From Chloroflexi bacterium RBG_19FT_COMBO_55_16 (GTDB lineage Bacteria; Chloroflexota; Anaerolineae; Anaerolineales; UBA4823): 16,846 nucleotides of DNA. The stretch lies in NCBI GenBank assembly GCA_001795335.1, contig MGOK01000022.1:2349-19194 (forward strand), given 5' to 3'. Position numbers and translations under genes: made by a program. This document shows positions 15,401-16,846 of this stretch, piece by piece (position 1 is the first letter of the stretch; each line of letters opens with the position of its first letter). The notes beneath the pieces were generated by a model that saw only the letters and a program-made list of their open reading frames with translations, was not told the origin of the DNA and made no database searches.

Positions 15401-16846
15401 GAGTCAGGTCGCTGCCCGATGGCGAAAATCACCAGGTCGGCGGGGATGACCTTTTCGGTACCGGGAAACTCGTCAAAGTCAGGCCGGCCATCGATGAAGC
15501 CGCGGAAATTAACGTCCACTGTGCGCACGCCGGTCACCCGTCCCTCCTGGCTGGCGATCTCCTTGAAGGTGCGGGAGGGAAAAACCTGGATGCCTTCTTC
15601 CTCGGCGTCGCGCCCCTCCCAGTCGTGAGCGGGCATCTGGCTTCGCCCCTCCAGGCAGGTCATGCCGACCCAACCCGCGCCCAGGCGGACAGCGGTCATC
15701 GCCGCGTCGATGGCAACATTGCCACCGCCGAGGACCAGAACGCGCCGCCCCTTGACTTCTGAAGGATGAGGGATGAAGGATGAAGGATGATCGGTGATGT
15801 CTGAAGGCTGATTGTTGATCGCTGACCGTTGAATGCTGACTTCCCGCAGGAAATCTGTAGCCAGGATAACCTCGGGCAGATCCTTGCCGGGGATGGGTAG
15901 CTTAACGCCTGCATGGGCGCCTATGGCGACAAAGACCGCGTCGAACTCCGCAAGCAGGGCTTCTACATCGTCGATGCGGTGGTTGAGCTGCAGATCAACT
16001 CCCTCGGCCAGGATGGCATCGATCTCGCGCAGGACGACCTCTGGCGGCAGGCGATACGCCGGGACGCCAACGCGCATCATACCGCCTGGCACCGGCAGCG
16101 CCTCGAAGACGGTCACCGTGCAGCCTTGCCGCACCAGGTCCTGGGCGCAGGTCAAGCCAGCCGGGCCGGAACCGACGATCGCCACGCGCTTACCAGACAA
16201 AGGTTGTGGGCGGGTTTCGATGGATTTATTTAATGTAGCCAGTGCCTGCTCGCGGTTTTCCCAAGCCCAGTCAGAGATAAACCGCTTGAGAGCCATAATG
16301 TTTACGGCTGTGTCGGTTTGAGTCCGATTGCAGGCGTCTTCGCAACGATGGTTACAGACACGCCCGCAAATGGAGGGGAAGGGGTTATCTTCTAGAATAG
16401 TGCGGTAGGCGTCGGCGAAGCGTCCCTCGGCGATTAAGGCGATGTACCCCTGGGCGCGCTGGTGGATCGGGCAGACATCCCGGCAAGGCGCAATGCCGAT
16501 CTTTTCGATGGCGAAAGCATTGGGAATTGCCTGTGGGTAGAGTTTATAAATTGCCTTGCGTTGTGAAAGCCCGCCGTTGAAGGAATCTGGGAGATTAATC
16601 GGGCAAGCCGCGGCGCAATCCCCACAACCGGTGCATTTCAAGCGATCGACGTGGCGTGGGTGTTGGCGGATGGTTACCGTGAAATTTCCCGGCTCGCCGG
16701 AAATGGCGTCGACTTCGGCGCAATTCAGCAACTCGATATTGAGGTGGCGCCCCACCTCGACCAGCTTGGGCGACATGATGCACATTGCGCAGTCGTTGGT
16801 GGGGAAGGTCTTATCGAGCATCGCCATCATGCCTCCGACGGCGGGG
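12403..16846 (-). CDS. hdrA: Giant HdrA-GltD-HdrA fusion flavoprotein, 5' end outside window (at least 1480 aa)
   Basis: The frame stays open to the right edge, and the residues before the first visible ATG still match HdrA. The first in-frame ATG at 16828-16830 is therefore internal and the FAD loop lies outside. Counting from that ATG: TFPTNDCAMC; ferredoxin Cys66/69/72/76; GltD-type cysteines at 116-167; FAD loop GSGPAG at 220-225; nucleotide loop GGGNVA at 368-373 with Glu394 where NADPH-type modules have Arg; Cys-rich run from 607; HdrA cluster Cys706/725/729/730. A second HdrA follows, with CHCGIN at 925-930, FAD GAGLAG at 1064-1069, cluster Cys1214/1225/1229/1230 and diferredoxin Cys1410/1413/1416/1420 and 1441/1444/1447/1451. 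It would hold at least three flavins and probably links NADH to bifurcation. Long HdrA proteins of this kind are known in anaerobes. Two repeat elements are read in frame (residues about 333-355 and 538-546). Confidence 0.9.
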   Translation of the reverse strand, partial: PAVGGMMAMLDKTFPTNDCAMCIMSPKLVEVGRHLNIELLNCAEVDAISGEPGNFTVTIRQHPRHVDRLKCTGCGDCAAACPINLPDSFNGGLSQRKAIYKLYPQAIPNAFAIEKIGIAPCRDVCPIHQRAQGYIALIAEGRFADAYRTILEDNPFPSICGRVCNHRCEDACNRTQTDTAVNIMALKRFISDWAWENREQALATLNKSIETRPQPLSGKRVAIVGSGPAGLTCAQDLVRQGCTVTVFEALPVPGGMMRVGVPAYRLPPEVVLREIDAILAEGVDLQLNHRIDDVEALLAEFDAVFVAIGAHAGVKLPIPGKDLPEVILATDFLREVSIQRSAINNQPSDITDHPSSFIPHPSEVKGRRVLVLGGGNVAIDAAMTAVRLGAGWVGMTCLEGRSQMPAHDWEGRDAEEEGIQVFPSRTFKEIASQEGRVTGVRTVDVNFRGFIDGRPDFDEFPGTEKVIPADLVIFAIGQRPDSDCLKQAARLRGGRVQVDPKTLSTDVPGVFAGGDAVTGTTFIVDAIAAGHRVAHSIGDYLVVGQISNLTYGNAPVAKISPKQVDWHITTQAALATPRTEFTKRPAIERVLDFAEVYAGLTETEAQVEAARCLRCGVCSECNQCVYVCRAGAILHNEVEQVVELNVGAVLLTPGVETIPGDIRPEYGYGRFPNVVTSLQFERMLSASGPFTGVVQRPSDGAHPRKVAWIQCVGSRDCTVGLDGTKRAAYCSSVCCMYATKEAIIAKEHDAHIEPTIFYIDIRSFGKGFEPYIERAKSEHSIRYVRCMVSSVKEVPESRNLRLGYVTYEGADGKRPVLHEEEFDLVVLSVGLRPSAAARTMAERLSVQLNEFGFAEVASYTPSQTSRPGIFVAGAFAEPKDIPESVIEASCAAAQASALLGAARGTLTREPEYPAERDVSEEPQRVGVFICHCGINIGSVVNVPEVVEYARALPGVVYAEHNLYTCSQDTQERIRQRIQEQGINRVVVASCTPRTHEPLFQDTLRQAGLNPYLFEMANIREQDSWVHRSVPQTATEKAKQLSAMAVAKAQRLRPISRNTFGVSRQALVIGAGLAGMTAALSIARQGFVVFLVERQAELGGNLRHIYTGKFEKDNPQKLLSELIAAVNSEPLISVMTESEVVDISGYTGQFRTTLRRVDGTTLELQHGAIVVATGAREISPSEYQYRIHPHVLTQRELEERLADPGFVDSLAGRNLTMIQCVGSRDQDHPYCSRICCTQALKNALAIKRQVPRANLTVLYRDLRSYGFREALYRQARQAGVVFLEYDEANKPQVAPDNEGQLRVTLAVQPENETMTLLADWLILSAGIEAEPDNPALAQLLKVPLNEAGFFLEAHVKLRPVDFAAEGVFLAGLAHSPRSIEETIAQAQAAAVRAVALLSKSQLAAPPIVASVNPKLCAACGLCVEVCPYGARRLEPGMTHAEVVEVLCQGCGACVAACPNKASQQKGFEFSQVFAMIEAAIV
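15194..15218. repeat. Palindromic element inside the giant HdrA gene
   Basis: GTCAAATT at 15197-15204 and AATTTGAC at 15208-15215 form a perfect inverted repeat around the three-base loop GCT. Pairing extends to 15194/15218 with one mismatch, giving 10 of 11 pairs. It is AT-rich amid GC-rich coding DNA and is translated in frame as VGQISNLTY (residues 538-546). It lies in the loose linker between the GltD module and the Cys-rich region. The paralogous protein at 8008-10746 has unrelated sequence there. It looks like a small dispersed palindromic repeat that inserted into a tolerant linker. Confidence 0.65.
15758..15840. repeat. In-frame degenerate GGATGA-type repeat insert in the giant HdrA gene
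   Basis: The plus strand reads as a chain of near-repeats (GAAGGATGAGGGATGAAGG, GATGATCGGTGATG, CTGATTGTTGATC, CTGACCGTTGAATG). It is translated on the minus strand as a polar, Pro/Ser-rich stretch (residues about 333-355). The paralog at 8008-10746 has 17 residues between FLR and the GGGN loop, and this protein has 38. About 21 codons (63 bases) are therefore extra and the frame is preserved. The insert sits on a surface loop just before the nicotinamide-binding loop. Confidence 0.65.

Noticed and set aside
15145..15762. 205-codon open frame on the plus strand
   Set aside because: It is antisense to the giant HdrA gene, which has strong domain evidence. Its composition is that of a shadow frame.
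15758..15840. CRISPR array or frameshifted insertion
   Set aside because: The repeat words are short and degenerate with no spacers, and the reading frame is kept through the whole stretch.
16828..16830. ATG taken as the start of the giant HdrA gene
   Set aside because: The residues encoded between this ATG and the window edge continue the HdrA pattern (GG just before the MMAMLDKTFP stretch), and the FAD loop that must come before is missing. The gene begins outside the window.
1..16846. Methanogen origin because of Hdr, MvhD and FrhB-like genes
   Set aside because: The GltD insertions, acyl-CoA dehydrogenase and SdhB-like protein, strong Shine-Dalgarno sites and repeat style fit anaerobic bacteria better. 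Hdr-type clusters are common in bacteria without methanogenesis.

Overview
The window is one stretch of minus-strand coding sequence. Twelve genes run right to left with gaps of 15 to about 90 bases or short overlaps. The layout looks like a single operon of soluble redox proteins built on the heterodisulfide reductase (Hdr) plan. The leftmost gene runs off the left edge at its 3' end, and the rightmost runs off the right edge at its 5' end. No tRNA, rRNA, CRISPR array, transposase or plus-strand gene is supported. No stretch over 300 bases lacks a gene.

The DNA is fairly GC-rich. The proteins match types common in uncultured anaerobic bacteria, especially Chloroflexota of the Anaerolineae kind. 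Degenerate word-like repeats lie between genes and, unusually, inside one gene. The Anaerolineae-like assignment is an inference and not proven. The cysteine-rich content points to a strict anaerobe that ferments or lives syntrophically.

Layout in transcription order: (1) a giant HdrA-GltD-HdrA fusion flavoprotein (12403-16846, N-terminus outside the window); (2) an MvhD-like [2Fe-2S] protein (11880-12311); (3) an FrhB/FdhB-like flavo-iron-sulfur subunit (10743-11867); (4) an HdrA with an inserted GltD/NfnB-like NADPH module (8008-10746); (5) a HdrC-HdrB (HdrD-like) protein with two CCG domains (6894-8021); (6) a shorter HdrA (5136-6878); (7) a second FrhB/FdhB-like protein (4126-5112); (8) a small HdrC-like diferredoxin (3605-4042); (9) an SdhB/FrdB-like [2Fe-2S] plus 2x[4Fe-4S] protein (2854-3519); (10) an acyl-CoA dehydrogenase (1696-2805); (11) a third FrhB/FdhB-like protein (604-1677); (12) an SdhA/FrdA-like flavoprotein (1-561, partial).

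How they may work together (inference): the HdrA proteins, HdrC/HdrB-type proteins and MvhD form the core of flavin-based electron bifurcating or confurcating complexes. The GltD modules are entry or exit points for NADPH and probably NADH. The FrhB-like subunits are likely flavin docking subunits for nicotinamide, ferredoxin, F420 or formate partners. The acyl-CoA dehydrogenase and the fumarate-reductase-like pair supply or use electrons at acyl-CoA/enoyl-CoA and fumarate/succinate potentials. No hydrogenase large subunit, formate dehydrogenase catalytic subunit, ETF or membrane protein is visible. The electron-exchange function, if real, is therefore soluble or uses partners encoded elsewhere.

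The most interesting points are the double appearance of the same module set (once fused at 12403-16846, once split into the proteins at 8008-10746 and 5136-6878), an apparent NADPH/NADH specificity switch between the two GltD modules, three paralogous FrhB-like subunits in one operon, and two repeat elements read through in frame within the giant gene.
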